40,235 nucleotides of DNA from Verrucomicrobiales bacterium (GCA_016793885.1 JAEUHE010000241.1:1-40235); one strand, 5' to 3'; shown: positions 25,714 through 35,914, numbered from the stretch's first letter. Made by a program: numbers and translations. The notes: generated by a model not told the origin, from the letters alone.

Positions 25714-27513
25714 TTATTTCTGGAAAGGCAGCAAGGCCTCTGCAAATGCCTTGCCCATCTGGGCAAAGATCTTCGCACTGCCAAAATAGTGGTAACCGCC
25801 ATTGGAAGCGCCTTTGAGAGCCTCCCTGTCTTTGGGCGAAAGGACTTCCTCTAAGGCGAGGTCGAGCTTCTGCTGGTCTGCTTGGGTGATACCCTCAATC
25901 CGCAGATCAATCGCCGCATAACGCTCCGGAGACTTCACGGAATATTGGTCATTGGCATAGGCCGCCAACACATTCTTCCCCTTCTTCAGATGTTTGATCT
26001 GTTGTTGTTTGAGGACAATGGAACCGTAACGTGGAGAGTCCTGCCACCAGATGTAGGTGTGGATCTTGTGTCCGTTCAAATAGACATGGAACCCTTGTCT
26101 GGCCAGAATCGCGATGCGATACGAATCGAAGTTGAGGTCTTCCACCTCAAACGTTGTGCGCATCAGCAGGAATTCGCCTTCTCCCCAGGTGGAGGGGAAT
26201 TTGTCCAAGGTGACTCCGCTGTGTTTCCAGATGCCCTTTCCGATGGGAGCCTTGCCCTCGGACCATTTGCTGTCATCGAAGTCGGGCATGTACCATTTCT
26301 CCATCCCGGCCGGCAGCGTGATGTCACGGAATCGTCTTTCGGTGTATTTCTCCAACGTGTCCTTCTTTTCGGTGGCATCCACCGTAGCGAAACGCCAGTT
26401 GCGTTCGTCTGGCAGAGGTTTGCCAACCGGTTTCCAGTAATTCTCCCATTTCCATTCCCGGTCGAAGGATCCGTCTTTCTTCAATCGGTGAGCCGTGCCG
26501 ACGATCTTGTTATACTCGTCCTGCTTGGGTTCTGCGGCGGCGATGGCATGATCCCAGAAGGGAGCGGTCTCAACGGCAACGACATTACCCTTGAACTCAG
26601 GCATGTCGGCCGGTGCGGCCATGGCCTTGCGGAAAATCAGATTGTCGCTCTCACCGCCGACTCCCAGCACGCCGATCACGAATGGCATCTTGGGGGCTGA
26701 TAAGTCTTTGCGAACATCGCGAATGAACTTGGCCAGCAGGTCTGAATACACATCGAATCGGCCAGGTTTGTCGGGACCGGGATAGGTGGTTCCATCGACC
26801 AGGTCGTTAAAACCCTGAAGCCAGACAAAACCGGCCAGTTCGTATCCCTCCGTGGGATCGTAGGCGGGGCAGACCCGCTTGGGATCGGCCAGTACCTTTC
26901 TCACATGGTCGATCATCATTCGGTAAAACACCCCCGAGGCGGCGTCCTTTTTCTCCTGCCACTCCTTCCGGTCCTCGGCTTTGGGAATCCCGTGGGCGCC
27001 CTGGGGATGCTTATCCCACTCCTCCTGAATCTGTTTGGGCAGTTTGTATGGCCCGGCACTGGGCGGACGGAATTCGGTGTTGAGTGATCTGCCGCCCCAG
27101 GCGGTCTTGATAATCAGAATGGGCTCCTTCAGCTCCTTCTCCATATACATTCCGAAGGTGAACTCAGGACCGATCTTGCCGCCATCCTTGGTGGGTTGAT
27201 CGCCACGTTCGCCAAAGCCGGCGGTCAATTTTCCCAGCCCCTCGCCATTTGCGCTGCCATCGTAAGGCCCGGTCAAATAGGACATCCAGACTCTGTCACA
27301 TACCCGTGGGGTTCCATCGGGATTGCGCATCTCCTTGAGAAGGGGCGCGGTCAGCGGATCCTTGCCGATATAGTCAAACGTGCTGACTGCTGCATGTCCC
27401 TCCATGTTGGACTGGCCGGCGAGGATGAAGACCTTTAGCTTTTTCGACTGCGCACCGGCGTCGAACTGCAGGAGCGATAAGGTGGAAACGACGAGGATCA
27501 GGAATCTCTTCAT
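25714..27513 (-). CDS. Secreted SASA/CE6-like carbohydrate acetylesterase
   Basis: A 599 aa exported esterase of the sialate-O-acetylesterase-related (SASA) SGNH family, expected to remove acetyl groups from polysaccharide. The signal peptide is about 1-21. The nucleophile block is FILAGQSNMEG (S35). GGRSLNTEFRPPSAGPY and WLQGFNDL follow. A beta-sandwich-like stretch (about residues 370-540) precedes a C-terminal SNGGYHYFGSAKIF whose His is the likely catalytic one. An upstream frame reaches 27612, but ATG 27513 is placed directly at the signal peptide. No clear Shine-Dalgarno. Confidence 0.85.
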   Translation of the reverse strand: MKRFLILVVSTLSLLQFDAGAQSKKLKVFILAGQSNMEGHAAVSTFDYIGKDPLTAPLLKEMRNPDGTPRVCDRVWMSYLTGPYDGSANGEGLGKLTAGFGERGDQPTKDGGKIGPEFTFGMYMEKELKEPILIIKTAWGGRSLNTEFRPPSAGPYKLPKQIQEEWDKHPQGAHGIPKAEDRKEWQEKKDAASGVFYRMMIDHVRKVLADPKRVCPAYDPTEGYELAGFVWLQGFNDLVDGTTYPGPDKPGRFDVYSDLLAKFIRDVRKDLSAPKMPFVIGVLGVGGESDNLIFRKAMAAPADMPEFKGNVVAVETAPFWDHAIAAAEPKQDEYNKIVGTAHRLKKDGSFDREWKWENYWKPVGKPLPDERNWRFATVDATEKKDTLEKYTERRFRDITLPAGMEKWYMPDFDDSKWSEGKAPIGKGIWKHSGVTLDKFPSTWGEGEFLLMRTTFEVEDLNFDSYRIAILARQGFHVYLNGHKIHTYIWWQDSPRYGSIVLKQQQIKHLKKGKNVLAAYANDQYSVKSPERYAAIDLRIEGITQADQQKLDLALEEVLSPKDREALKGASNGGYHYFGSAKIFAQMGKAFAEALLPFQK

Positions 27514-27996
27514 AGCTGGTTTGGCGGCGATTAGTTCCCGGATCATTGCTTGCCCATGCAGAAAATGGCAGCGAAAATATCTCATCAGGGTGACCAAAAC
27601 CAAGCGCTTCACCGACGCTCAGCGAATCCCATAAGGTCAACAGACGCGAAGGAGCGATCACCGAGGAGTTTACCTCAGAAGGGAGAAGTTGCTTGCGGAT
27701 GAGTTGTTTGCACTCGATCTCGCCACGGGAGCAGCGCGCCAGTTGCCCCCCCAGAACTCGATTTACTGGAACTGGGAGTTCCAGAGCTGGCTGACCCGGT
27801 GGACCGGGGGCACGCCCACCTTGGCGAAGCCCCATTTCGACCTAGAAGGGAAGTAGGCTCCTTCACCCCCCCCAGCGGCCAAACATGTGAAAGTGTCCGC
27901 TCTTCAAGTCTTGCGCGTGCTCGAGGACCATGAGGCGCTGTGGAGGAAGAGGAAACCACTGTCCCTCCATCGATGGAGCTGTCACGGGCGACGAGG
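27514..27996. other. Intergenic stretch with an unidentified coding fragment
   Basis: Between about 27670 and a TAG at 27854-27856 the plus strand reads REKLLADELFALDLATG, then NSIYWNWEFQSWLTRWTGGT and LAKPHFDLEGK. It looks like the end of a real protein, but I do not recognise the family and no upstream part is present. The rest shows no gene. Confidence 0.35.
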
Positions 27997-28206
27997 AAGT
28001 ATGTTCGTAACATCCACGAGTCATGTTTGGACAACATGATCATGTTTCGAGAATAGTCCTTGCGAGAAGCAACGTCTCGCTTCGCTAAACAGTATCACCA
28101 AGAAAGAAACCACCAGGGACTGGAGAAAAGAGGAGTTCCCGAAGGATCCCTGCATCGCCGGATTTCACTTGCAGAAGCGGTTAAAGCCAGATTGAATGCA
28201 TACTGA
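27997..28206 (+). pseudogene. Third C-terminal remnant of the integrase-core transposase
   Basis: Reads YVRNIHESCLDNMIMFRE, a TAG stop, then SLREATSRFAKQYHQERNHQGLEKRGVPEGSLHRR, ending at a TGA (28204-28206). It aligns with the 2841-3047 remnant ([32 protein letters not shown]). It is more diverged than the other copies and lacks the TGTGGACAC tip. Confidence 0.75.
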
Positions 28207-28299
28207 AATTACCCGGCATTACATTGCGGGTAAGTTCCTTAGCAAATTGGCTGGACTACTCCCTATGTCGGTCATCCTAGCAAAAATCTCCAACCTGCA

Positions 28300-31200
28300 A
28301 TGAACTCAGCGCTGAAGGAAATGTCCCTAAGTCACGCACCTTTCAAGAGACAATTCCGTATCAGTCTCTTTGCTGTTGTGGCCTTCTCGATTGGTGCTGT
28401 CGCGGCTACGCTGGTTCAGCCCCCAAGCTACAATCAGATAACGGATTTCCGATCGTGCGAGGAGCCATTGGTCCCTGTGGGAGTCGGTGTCGGAGCTGGG
28501 GAAGACTTAGAGCTGAGCCTGTTATTGGGTGGGTGGAAATCTCAGGCTGTGACCAATCGTGTTTCCGGGCTGCTAGGCTACATTGAAAGGCATCCCCGCT
28601 CGAAATGGAACCCTTCACTTTTGTGCAATCTTGGATTCGAGCTTTACCGGTCCGGACGTTATTCCCGGGCTTTGGTGGCGTGGGAACAGGCGTGGGAACT
28701 ATCCAAAGGTCAAATCGACTCGACTGGCCGATCTGTGGCTGATCGCGCCGGGGCAGAGCTGGCGCTGCTCTCAGCGAAGTTAGGGCGCATGAAGCGGTTG
28801 GAAACTTTGCTCCCTGAACTGGAAAGCCGATCGATTCTCAGCAGTGCCCGAGAAAAAATTGTGGCGGCGCGCGAAGGGCTGACATCGATGCAGAATGAAC
28901 CCGGCATTTCTTTTCGCTGCGGTCCCCTAGCCCTCGACCGAATTCTGGCTTCGCAAGATCCGAATCTTGCAGGGGGGCAAACGATCATGGAATCACGTTC
29001 CACCACGAACGGATTTTCCCTGACCCAACTACGCACCCTCTCGGCCGAGCTAAAGCTTCGTTACCAGATCGCTTTTAAGTCACCCGGGGCACCTCTTGTG
29101 GTTCCCGCCGTGATTCATTGGAAGGCGGGTCACTACGCGGCCATTATTCGGCGGGAAGGTTCCACTTATGTAGTGCAGGACCCAACATTCCGGACTGATG
29201 TCCGACTGACCACGGAAGCCCTGGAGGAGGAGGGCAGCGGCTACTTTCTTATTCCGTCCGGACCCTTGCATACCGGATGGCGCGAGGTCCAATCGGCAGA
29301 GGGATCGTCCATTTGGGGAAAGGGAATAACCGGTGGCATTGACGGTGGTGCCACTACGGGAGGCGACCTGCGCGACGGTGGAGGCTGCGGCACTTCTGGA
29401 ACGAGTGCGTCACCTATGGGAATGGCCTCCCCATCGGGCCATTTGCTTGCAGTCAGCCTCAATCTTCGCGATGTGCCATTGGGCTATCAACCGCCCGTCG
29501 GCCCTGCCGTGCAATTTCTCGCCACCTACAATCAACGTGAATCGGGGCAGCCATCGATCTTCAATTTCAGCAACTTGGGACCGCGGTGGTCCTTCAATTG
29601 GCTGGGCTACCTATATGGAAACTTTGATGGGGGCTCGGTGGAATACCATACAGAAGAAGGCGGAGTCCTTATCTATTCCAAAGCCTTGCCCAATAGCCCG
29701 TTCACTCACGGGCCCGAACCAAAGACCCAAACCGTCTTGCGCCAAATCAGCAAGCAACGAGTCGAACTCGATTATCCCGATGGGACGCGAAAAGTATTTG
29801 CCAGAGAGGCGGGCGAAGAGACAGACCCCAGACATACGACAACGGGACCGAGGCTGCTTGCAGCCAGCGTCTCGCCTACAACAGGCCCGGCCAGCCGGCT
29901 TTTCCTTACTGAACTTTTTGATCCGACCGGCAACAAGCTTGCGATCACCTATGATCCCAGTGACCGCGTGGTTGCCATCACTGATGCGATTGGCCAGATC
30001 ACAAGGGTGGGCTACACAAATCTGGCCCATCCTTTTCTCATAACGCGAGTGCAAGATCCCTTTGGACGAAGCGCCCATTTCTCCTACGACGAGCAAGGAC
30101 GCTTGACCAACATTACCGATGTCATCGGTTTAAACTCCCAATTCACCTACGAGACGACCAATAACGCCCCAGCTGGAGCCATGTTGGATCCGGCATTCAT
30201 CCGCAACCTCACCACCCCATACGGCAACTGGACTTTTTCCCGTGACAACGGCAAGACAGCAGAACGTTGGTTGCTTTTAACAGATCCACAAGGTGAAACT
30301 GAAAAGATTCTTTATTCTCAGTCCACCGCTCTCGGCGTGCCGGTTGGCGAATTGCCTGCCCTTGTTCCGAAAGGCATGTACGCCGCCAACAACTATCTCT
30401 ACGCCCGCAACACCTACTATTGGGATAAGAAGGCGTACGCGGAAGGGCCCAACGTGGCCACCAAGGCGACGATTTATCACTGGCTGCACAGCCAGGATCT
30501 AACATCCGCGGTCGGTATCATAGAGAGTTTTAAGCGGCCACTGGAGAGCCGCATCTGGTTCAACTATCCCGGTCAACCCGCTACCTATTACGGAACATTG
30601 TCCATGGGTAATTCAAGCCGCCCGACTCGTGTTGGCCGCGTTTTGGATGACGGAACCACGCAGCTTTACCAGTTCGGCTACAACGCGCTTGGACGGATTA
30701 CGCACTCCACGGATCCCGTGGGCCGCCAGACGACGTTCCGCTACGCCTCAAACCTGGTGGATTTGCTGGAGATTCGCCAGAGCGTTGGCAATACCAACGA
30801 ACTTTTGAGCTCTGTCATTTACAGCACCAATCATCTTCCTGTCGTGATTCGCGATGCCGCCGGACAATCCACGACCAATACCTTCAACTCACGCGGCCAA
30901 CTTTTGGCCACCCAAAATCCGCGGGGCGAAATCACGACATTCCGGTATGCCACCAACGCTTACTTGCTGGCGATCGATGGGCCATTGCCGGGCACGAATG
31001 ATACGATCCGGCTGGCCTACGATACCTTCGGCCGAGTGCGCACGGCAACGGATGTAGATGGGTACCTGTTGACCTACGGCTATGATCTGTTCAATCGTGT
31101 GACCAACGTCACCTACCCGGATGGCACGTTTGCGGCGTTCACGTTTGATCGTTTGGATCGGGTTTTGAGCCGCGACCGGCAGGGTCGCGAGAGCCGTTTT

Positions 31201-33318
31201 GAGTACAACGCCATTCGTCAGTTGGTGCAAAGTGTTGATCCGGCACTCAGGACAAACCGCTTTGATTATTGCGATTGTGGCTCGCTCACGGCATTGACCG
31301 ATGCCATGGGGAGGATGACCCGGTGGCACTATGATGTTCAGGGCCGCGTCACTGCAAAAGAATACGTCGACGGATCAAAGATTCAGTACACGTATGAGTC
31401 CTCAACCAGCCGGCTGAAATCCATTTGCGATGAGAAGGGCCAGTTCAAGATGTTCGAATACAACGTGGACAACACGCTGCGTCGCAAATCCTATCCCAAC
31501 GCCCAGATCGCCACCGCCGCCGTCCTGTTCACTTATGATCCGGCCTATAAGCGGGTCAAAACCATGGAGGATGGCATTGGCCTAACGACCTACGATTACC
31601 ATCCATCCGGCGCGGTGGGTGCACTGCAAACGGCAGCGGTGGACGGCCCGTGGGAGAATGATACGGTCACCTATGCCTACGACATTTTAGGCCGGGTGTT
31701 GACCCGCGCCATTGATGGCCTGCCGCAAACGGTTGCTTACGACACCGCAGGGCGCGTCACCAACGTAGTGAACGTTCTCGGGTCCTTTGCTTACACTTAT
31801 GAGGGTGCTACCGCGAGGCCCCTCGACGTGCTCTACCCGAATGGGCAGAGGTCGGAGTATCGTTACTTCAATAATCTGGGCGACCGGCGGTTGCAAAAGA
31901 TCCACCATTTTCAACCGAACGGACAAACCTTGGCGCGCTTCGATTACACGTACGAACCCGCAGGAAATATCGCGACGTGGCAGCAGCAACTTTTGAACGA
32001 AGTCCCGCGCGTCTGGACTATCGGTTACGACGCGGCGGACCAACTCAGCAGCGTGAATGTCACTCGAGACGGGAATACTGTCGAGAAATGGGGATGGGGC
32101 TATGACCCGGCCGGCAACCGGCTATTTGAGGAACGGGGTGAGACTCGGCGCGAGTTTCAGTATAACGCACTTAACGAACTGATGACTTCCGCCGAGACCA
32201 ACTCGGTCGACTCGGCGTTCGAGTGGGATGCGGAACATCGCTTGACCGCTATCCAACGGGGAACCAATCGAACGGAATTTGCCTTTGACGGGTTGGGCCG
32301 TAGGGTGCGAATTGCTGAATTCGCCGGGATGACCCAGATCAGTGGAAAAGATCTTTTGTGGTGCGGTTTGGAGTTATGCGAAGAACGACCTACCGGGGAT
32401 TTAAGTTTCCGCCATTATTTTTCCCAAGGGGAGCAAACGTTAGAAGGTAATTTCTATGAGGTTGCGGACCATCTGCAATCAAGAGTGGGAATTTCCGACC
32501 CCACGGGGTCGATGCTAGGTACCTACCGGTATGATCCCTTCGGCGCTAAGGTTGAAACCGTGGGCATCTTTTCGGGAAAAAGAGGATTCACGTCGCATTT
32601 TTCGGACGGTGGTTCCGGCCAAGTGTTGGCGCCTCTCCGGGTCTATGACCCCACGACGGCTCGGTGGAATAGCCGAGATCCTCTCCAAGAAACAGAAGGG
32701 CAAAATCTCTATTCCTATGTCAGAAACAATCCAATCAAATTGACTGATCGCACTGGCTTGGCGGGCGAACGAAGTAACCCAGTCGACACATGGATCATAG
32801 AGACCTTATCTCCTCTGCCGATAATTGATGGACCCAATGCTAGCATTTCCATGTACGAAGTAGCTAGAGACGGGGCGATATTGGGAATTGTTCGCTATGC
32901 TGTGCCAACAATAATCGCTGGTGCGATTTCTGGGGTTGGTGTGGTGCCGCTGATTGTCATGGTATCGCCGATTATTATTCCAGCAGCAACAATTGGCGCC
33001 GGCGTGGCGATAGTCGGCACTGGATTGTTTTACGCGACCGCTTCAACTGCTTCTTACTTCATCGAAGCCGGTCAACCGCAGTCTCCCTACACGCAACCTC
33101 CGGGATCGTCGGGGTCGCTTGCCTCAAGTGGCACATCTGATGGGACTGGCACTAGTAATTGCAAAAATCCACTTTACAGATCACCCCTTCAGGACATTTT
33201 AGATGGCCCTTTTTGGAATCCCACTTCTCCAAATGGAAATCACATCGGATCTCCCGGTTTGCGTCCTGGTCCATTGACAGCTCCACCAGCAGGCGGGCCA
33301 TTATTTATTCCATTCTAA
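28300..33318 (+). CDS. RHS/YD-repeat protein with N-terminal C39-like peptidase domain
   Basis: A 1672 aa surface or secreted protein. A hydrophobic segment at 20-37 may be a signal anchor. TPR-like helices cover about 75-195. A C39-type cysteine peptidase domain covers about 200-320, with C207 (RCGPLALD), H278 (WKAGHYAAI) and D294 (VVQDPTF). A Gly-rich linker follows (345-375), then many RHS/YD repeats to the core end RVYDPTTARWNSRDP...NLYSYVRNNPIKLTDRTG (about 1448-1486). The 185-residue tail has a hydrophobic stretch (about 1525-1590) and a Pro/Gly/Ser-rich end. In such proteins the tail is often a toxin; this one is unrecognised. No Shine-Dalgarno is visible. Confidence 0.85.
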   Translation: MNSALKEMSLSHAPFKRQFRISLFAVVAFSIGAVAATLVQPPSYNQITDFRSCEEPLVPVGVGVGAGEDLELSLLLGGWKSQAVTNRVSGLLGYIERHPRSKWNPSLLCNLGFELYRSGRYSRALVAWEQAWELSKGQIDSTGRSVADRAGAELALLSAKLGRMKRLETLLPELESRSILSSAREKIVAAREGLTSMQNEPGISFRCGPLALDRILASQDPNLAGGQTIMESRSTTNGFSLTQLRTLSAELKLRYQIAFKSPGAPLVVPAVIHWKAGHYAAIIRREGSTYVVQDPTFRTDVRLTTEALEEEGSGYFLIPSGPLHTGWREVQSAEGSSIWGKGITGGIDGGATTGGDLRDGGGCGTSGTSASPMGMASPSGHLLAVSLNLRDVPLGYQPPVGPAVQFLATYNQRESGQPSIFNFSNLGPRWSFNWLGYLYGNFDGGSVEYHTEEGGVLIYSKALPNSPFTHGPEPKTQTVLRQISKQRVELDYPDGTRKVFAREAGEETDPRHTTTGPRLLAASVSPTTGPASRLFLTELFDPTGNKLAITYDPSDRVVAITDAIGQITRVGYTNLAHPFLITRVQDPFGRSAHFSYDEQGRLTNITDVIGLNSQFTYETTNNAPAGAMLDPAFIRNLTTPYGNWTFSRDNGKTAERWLLLTDPQGETEKILYSQSTALGVPVGELPALVPKGMYAANNYLYARNTYYWDKKAYAEGPNVATKATIYHWLHSQDLTSAVGIIESFKRPLESRIWFNYPGQPATYYGTLSMGNSSRPTRVGRVLDDGTTQLYQFGYNALGRITHSTDPVGRQTTFRYASNLVDLLEIRQSVGNTNELLSSVIYSTNHLPVVIRDAAGQSTTNTFNSRGQLLATQNPRGEITTFRYATNAYLLAIDGPLPGTNDTIRLAYDTFGRVRTATDVDGYLLTYGYDLFNRVTNVTYPDGTFAAFTFDRLDRVLSRDRQGRESRFEYNAIRQLVQSVDPALRTNRFDYCDCGSLTALTDAMGRMTRWHYDVQGRVTAKEYVDGSKIQYTYESSTSRLKSICDEKGQFKMFEYNVDNTLRRKSYPNAQIATAAVLFTYDPAYKRVKTMEDGIGLTTYDYHPSGAVGALQTAAVDGPWENDTVTYAYDILGRVLTRAIDGLPQTVAYDTAGRVTNVVNVLGSFAYTYEGATARPLDVLYPNGQRSEYRYFNNLGDRRLQKIHHFQPNGQTLARFDYTYEPAGNIATWQQQLLNEVPRVWTIGYDAADQLSSVNVTRDGNTVEKWGWGYDPAGNRLFEERGETRREFQYNALNELMTSAETNSVDSAFEWDAEHRLTAIQRGTNRTEFAFDGLGRRVRIAEFAGMTQISGKDLLWCGLELCEERPTGDLSFRHYFSQGEQTLEGNFYEVADHLQSRVGISDPTGSMLGTYRYDPFGAKVETVGIFSGKRGFTSHFSDGGSGQVLAPLRVYDPTTARWNSRDPLQETEGQNLYSYVRNNPIKLTDRTGLAGERSNPVDTWIIETLSPLPIIDGPNASISMYEVARDGAILGIVRYAVPTIIAGAISGVGVVPLIVMVSPIIIPAATIGAGVAIVGTGLFYATASTASYFIEAGQPQSPYTQPPGSSGSLASSGTSDGTGTSNCKNPLYRSPLQDILDGPFWNPTSPNGNHIGSPGLRPGPLTAPPAGGPLFIPF

Positions 33319-33334
33319 AACACCCCGCTTAAAC

Positions 33335-35914
33335 ATGTTGTTGAATCGTTTGGTTTCGTCACTGGTTGCAGGAATGAGTTTCCTCTCATCTGAGGGCTTA
33401 GCGGCGAATAATTTCGTGTTCGACTCATCGGGAAATCAAGTGTTGCGCCGACAAACAAGCGCTCTAGTTTCCCCCTTCGTGGATTCCCAAAAGCGCGTCG
33501 TGAACGTGGTATCCAACAGCCAAACGATACTGAGCATCGTGGCTGGCGGGCTTACTGGCTCGCTCACTTATCAATGGCTGTTCAACGGGAACCCGCTGGC
33601 CAATCAAACCAACAGCACGTTGACCCTGTCCGGAGTTCAAGCAACGCAACTGGGGAGCTATCGGACCATCCTTACCGGGAGCGGTGGTGCAGTGACTAGC
33701 GCGGTCATTAATGTCTATTTTGACACGGACAGAGACGCGCTGGGTGACGATTGGGAGTCGAACCATTTCGGCAATTTGGCCCAAGCTGGCTGGCAGGATT
33801 TCGACAATGACGGGGTTACCAACTTGGAGGAATTTGAGGAAGGCACCTCGCCCAACAATCCGGCATCGCTTTCCCCTCGGCTGCACCTAGCGGCGAGGCG
33901 TGGCTCAGTCGTCGCTTCCCCACTGCGCCCGCGTTATACGCTCGGCGAGCAAGTCACGCTCACAGCCGTTCCTGATGTCGGCCAAAGTTTCATTGGCTGG
34001 TTCGGCAGCACCAACGGCACTGCGAATCCGTTGACCCTGACGATGAACGCCACCAAGTCACTACAGGCCGTGTTCGGGATCCCCTTGGGCGAAGCCACCG
34101 ATGCACCACAGGTCACCTGGATCACCGGAGGCGACGCAGGCTGGTTTGGACAATCCACGACGACCCATGATCAAGCGGACGCCGCGCGCTCCGGAGCGAT
34201 CGGACATAACCAGCAAACCTGGCTGCAAGCGATCGTAACCAACACCGCTCCCGTCCAATTGTCCTTCTGGGTGCTTTGGTCCACCTCCGGTTCTGACTAT
34301 TGGGACTTTTTTATCAACAGCACCCGGAAAATGAGAGAATCCTCCCCGTTCAATGCGGGTCAAAAATTCTTCTGGTATTTGCCGCCAGGCACGAACGTGC
34401 TGACATGGGTGTTTGCCAAGGGCGTCAATGACACAACGTTCGGCACGGGAGTTGAAGACGCGATTTTTCTGGATGAGGTTGTTCTCGAGCCTCTGCCCGG
34501 CATTTCACTGGTGGAATCCGAACTCAACGTCGTTGAGGGAAACGTCGGGCAAACCTCAATTTCACTGACGGTGACAATTAATCCTCCACCCGTGGTGCAG
34601 ACGACCGTGAATTATGCTACGCTGACAGGATCCGCCCAAGCGGGAAATGACTACACGGCCGCGATCAGTTCCCTCATCTTTGCCCCGGGCGAGAGGACGA
34701 AGCCAATCCCCATTGCGGTGCTGGGCGATCGTGTCATTGAGCCGAATGAGTATTTGTTCCTGCGATTGACCGGTGCAAGTTCGGGGGCTCTTGTCCGCAC
34801 TCAGGCCGTGATCAATATCCTTAATGATGATGGGTTGCCGGGGCAGGTTCGCTACTTTGATCTGAGTTTGGCGGATCCAGTCCAGACAATCGGCCAGCCA
34901 TTCCTTGCAACCATCACGGCCCGTGATGCGAGCGGTAATCCAGCGTATGACTTCAATGGCACCGTTTCACTACGGGCGGTTGTGCGGCCACCTGCAGCAT
35001 TTGCCGAGGATTTTGAAGAGGGTGTGTTGGATGGCTGGGTGCCGGGCGCGCTGAGTTATGCCGCTCGCCGGATTACCAATTCAATCGCCGCGCAAGGCAC
35101 GAACAGCCTGGTGTTGATCGGCGGCTTCAACAATGACGCCAGCCGGGGACTCCGCCAGGCAGTGTCGCCCACGCCAATACCTCGCATGGATTTCTTTGTC
35201 TTGGGCACCGCCACCAACCAAGCTGGAGGGAGTGTCTATCTGGCGGACAGCAATAACATCGTTTCCTTTTTCACCCTGGGAAATCTCGGAAATCTGGGAA
35301 TGTTTGAAAGGACCAATGAATACCTGAAGCCCTACCAGAAGTCCGAATGGAACAAGGTTTCGATTTTTTACGACTGGACCAACAAGACGACCTCTTTCGC
35401 CGTGAATGATCAGATGGCCTACCTACACTTCCCGTTTTATACAAACAGCGTCAGTAAGGTTACGGATATCTATCTGTTTAATGTGCAGAGCACCGAGGCC
35501 TATTGGGACGACATCACGCTCAGCGGGACGAATGCCCCCAGCCACCATACCATTTTCCCAACAAGCACGGGACCTTTCTCCGCCGGATTGTGGACTGGTG
35601 AGATTGGATTCGCCGGGGCTGCGGGTGATTTAGAATTGTGGGCGAATGACGAGGATGGGCATTTCGGATATGTGCCCGTCAAATTGATCCGTCAACGTCC
35701 CCAATTTGTTGCCGCGAACGTGGTTGGCGGCAATTTTCAATTTCAACTTCAAGGCACCACCAACGACCTTATCACCGTCCAGTATTCTACCAATCTTGAG
35801 ACTTGGCTCGATTCGGTTGACGTCTGGTTGACCAATGGAATCTTCACGGGAACTAGCGCCATGCCGACTGGGGAACCAGTGCGATTTTACCGCGCCAGAT
35901 TGCACGAGCCGTAG
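33335..35914 (+). CDS. Secreted multi-domain protein (Ig-like, TSP3, Calx-beta)
   Basis: An 859 aa exported protein. The signal peptide is about 1-23. An Ig-like domain (about 50-127, LTYQWLFNGNPL...GSYRTILT) is followed by thrombospondin type-3-like calcium motifs (DTDRDALGDDW and DFDNDGVTNLEEFEEGTSP, 130-173), an InlB-B-like repeat (VTLTAVPDVGQSFIGWFG), a Calx-beta domain (about 390-510) and a lectin/jelly-roll-like region. It ends with the module also seen in the other secreted proteins (VQYSTNLETW...VRFYRARLHEP). It starts 16 bp after the RHS gene, so both are probably one operon and may act together at the cell surface. Confidence 0.85.
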   Translation: MLLNRLVSSLVAGMSFLSSEGLAANNFVFDSSGNQVLRRQTSALVSPFVDSQKRVVNVVSNSQTILSIVAGGLTGSLTYQWLFNGNPLANQTNSTLTLSGVQATQLGSYRTILTGSGGAVTSAVINVYFDTDRDALGDDWESNHFGNLAQAGWQDFDNDGVTNLEEFEEGTSPNNPASLSPRLHLAARRGSVVASPLRPRYTLGEQVTLTAVPDVGQSFIGWFGSTNGTANPLTLTMNATKSLQAVFGIPLGEATDAPQVTWITGGDAGWFGQSTTTHDQADAARSGAIGHNQQTWLQAIVTNTAPVQLSFWVLWSTSGSDYWDFFINSTRKMRESSPFNAGQKFFWYLPPGTNVLTWVFAKGVNDTTFGTGVEDAIFLDEVVLEPLPGISLVESELNVVEGNVGQTSISLTVTINPPPVVQTTVNYATLTGSAQAGNDYTAAISSLIFAPGERTKPIPIAVLGDRVIEPNEYLFLRLTGASSGALVRTQAVINILNDDGLPGQVRYFDLSLADPVQTIGQPFLATITARDASGNPAYDFNGTVSLRAVVRPPAAFAEDFEEGVLDGWVPGALSYAARRITNSIAAQGTNSLVLIGGFNNDASRGLRQAVSPTPIPRMDFFVLGTATNQAGGSVYLADSNNIVSFFTLGNLGNLGMFERTNEYLKPYQKSEWNKVSIFYDWTNKTTSFAVNDQMAYLHFPFYTNSVSKVTDIYLFNVQSTEAYWDDITLSGTNAPSHHTIFPTSTGPFSAGLWTGEIGFAGAAGDLELWANDEDGHFGYVPVKLIRQRPQFVAANVVGGNFQFQLQGTTNDLITVQYSTNLETWLDSVDVWLTNGIFTGTSAMPTGEPVRFYRARLHEP

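Noticed and set aside
25882..26700. 272-codon plus-strand frame across the esterase gene
   Set aside because: It is the complement of a well-supported SASA esterase and has no recognisable protein signature.
27374..27835. 153-codon minus-strand frame upstream of the esterase
   Set aside because: It overlaps the esterase signal region and a plus-strand fragment; its Pro/Arg/Gly-rich composition looks like chance.
29333..30043. 236-codon plus-strand frame inside the RHS gene
   Set aside because: It lies in another frame of the continuous RHS coding sequence and has no domain.
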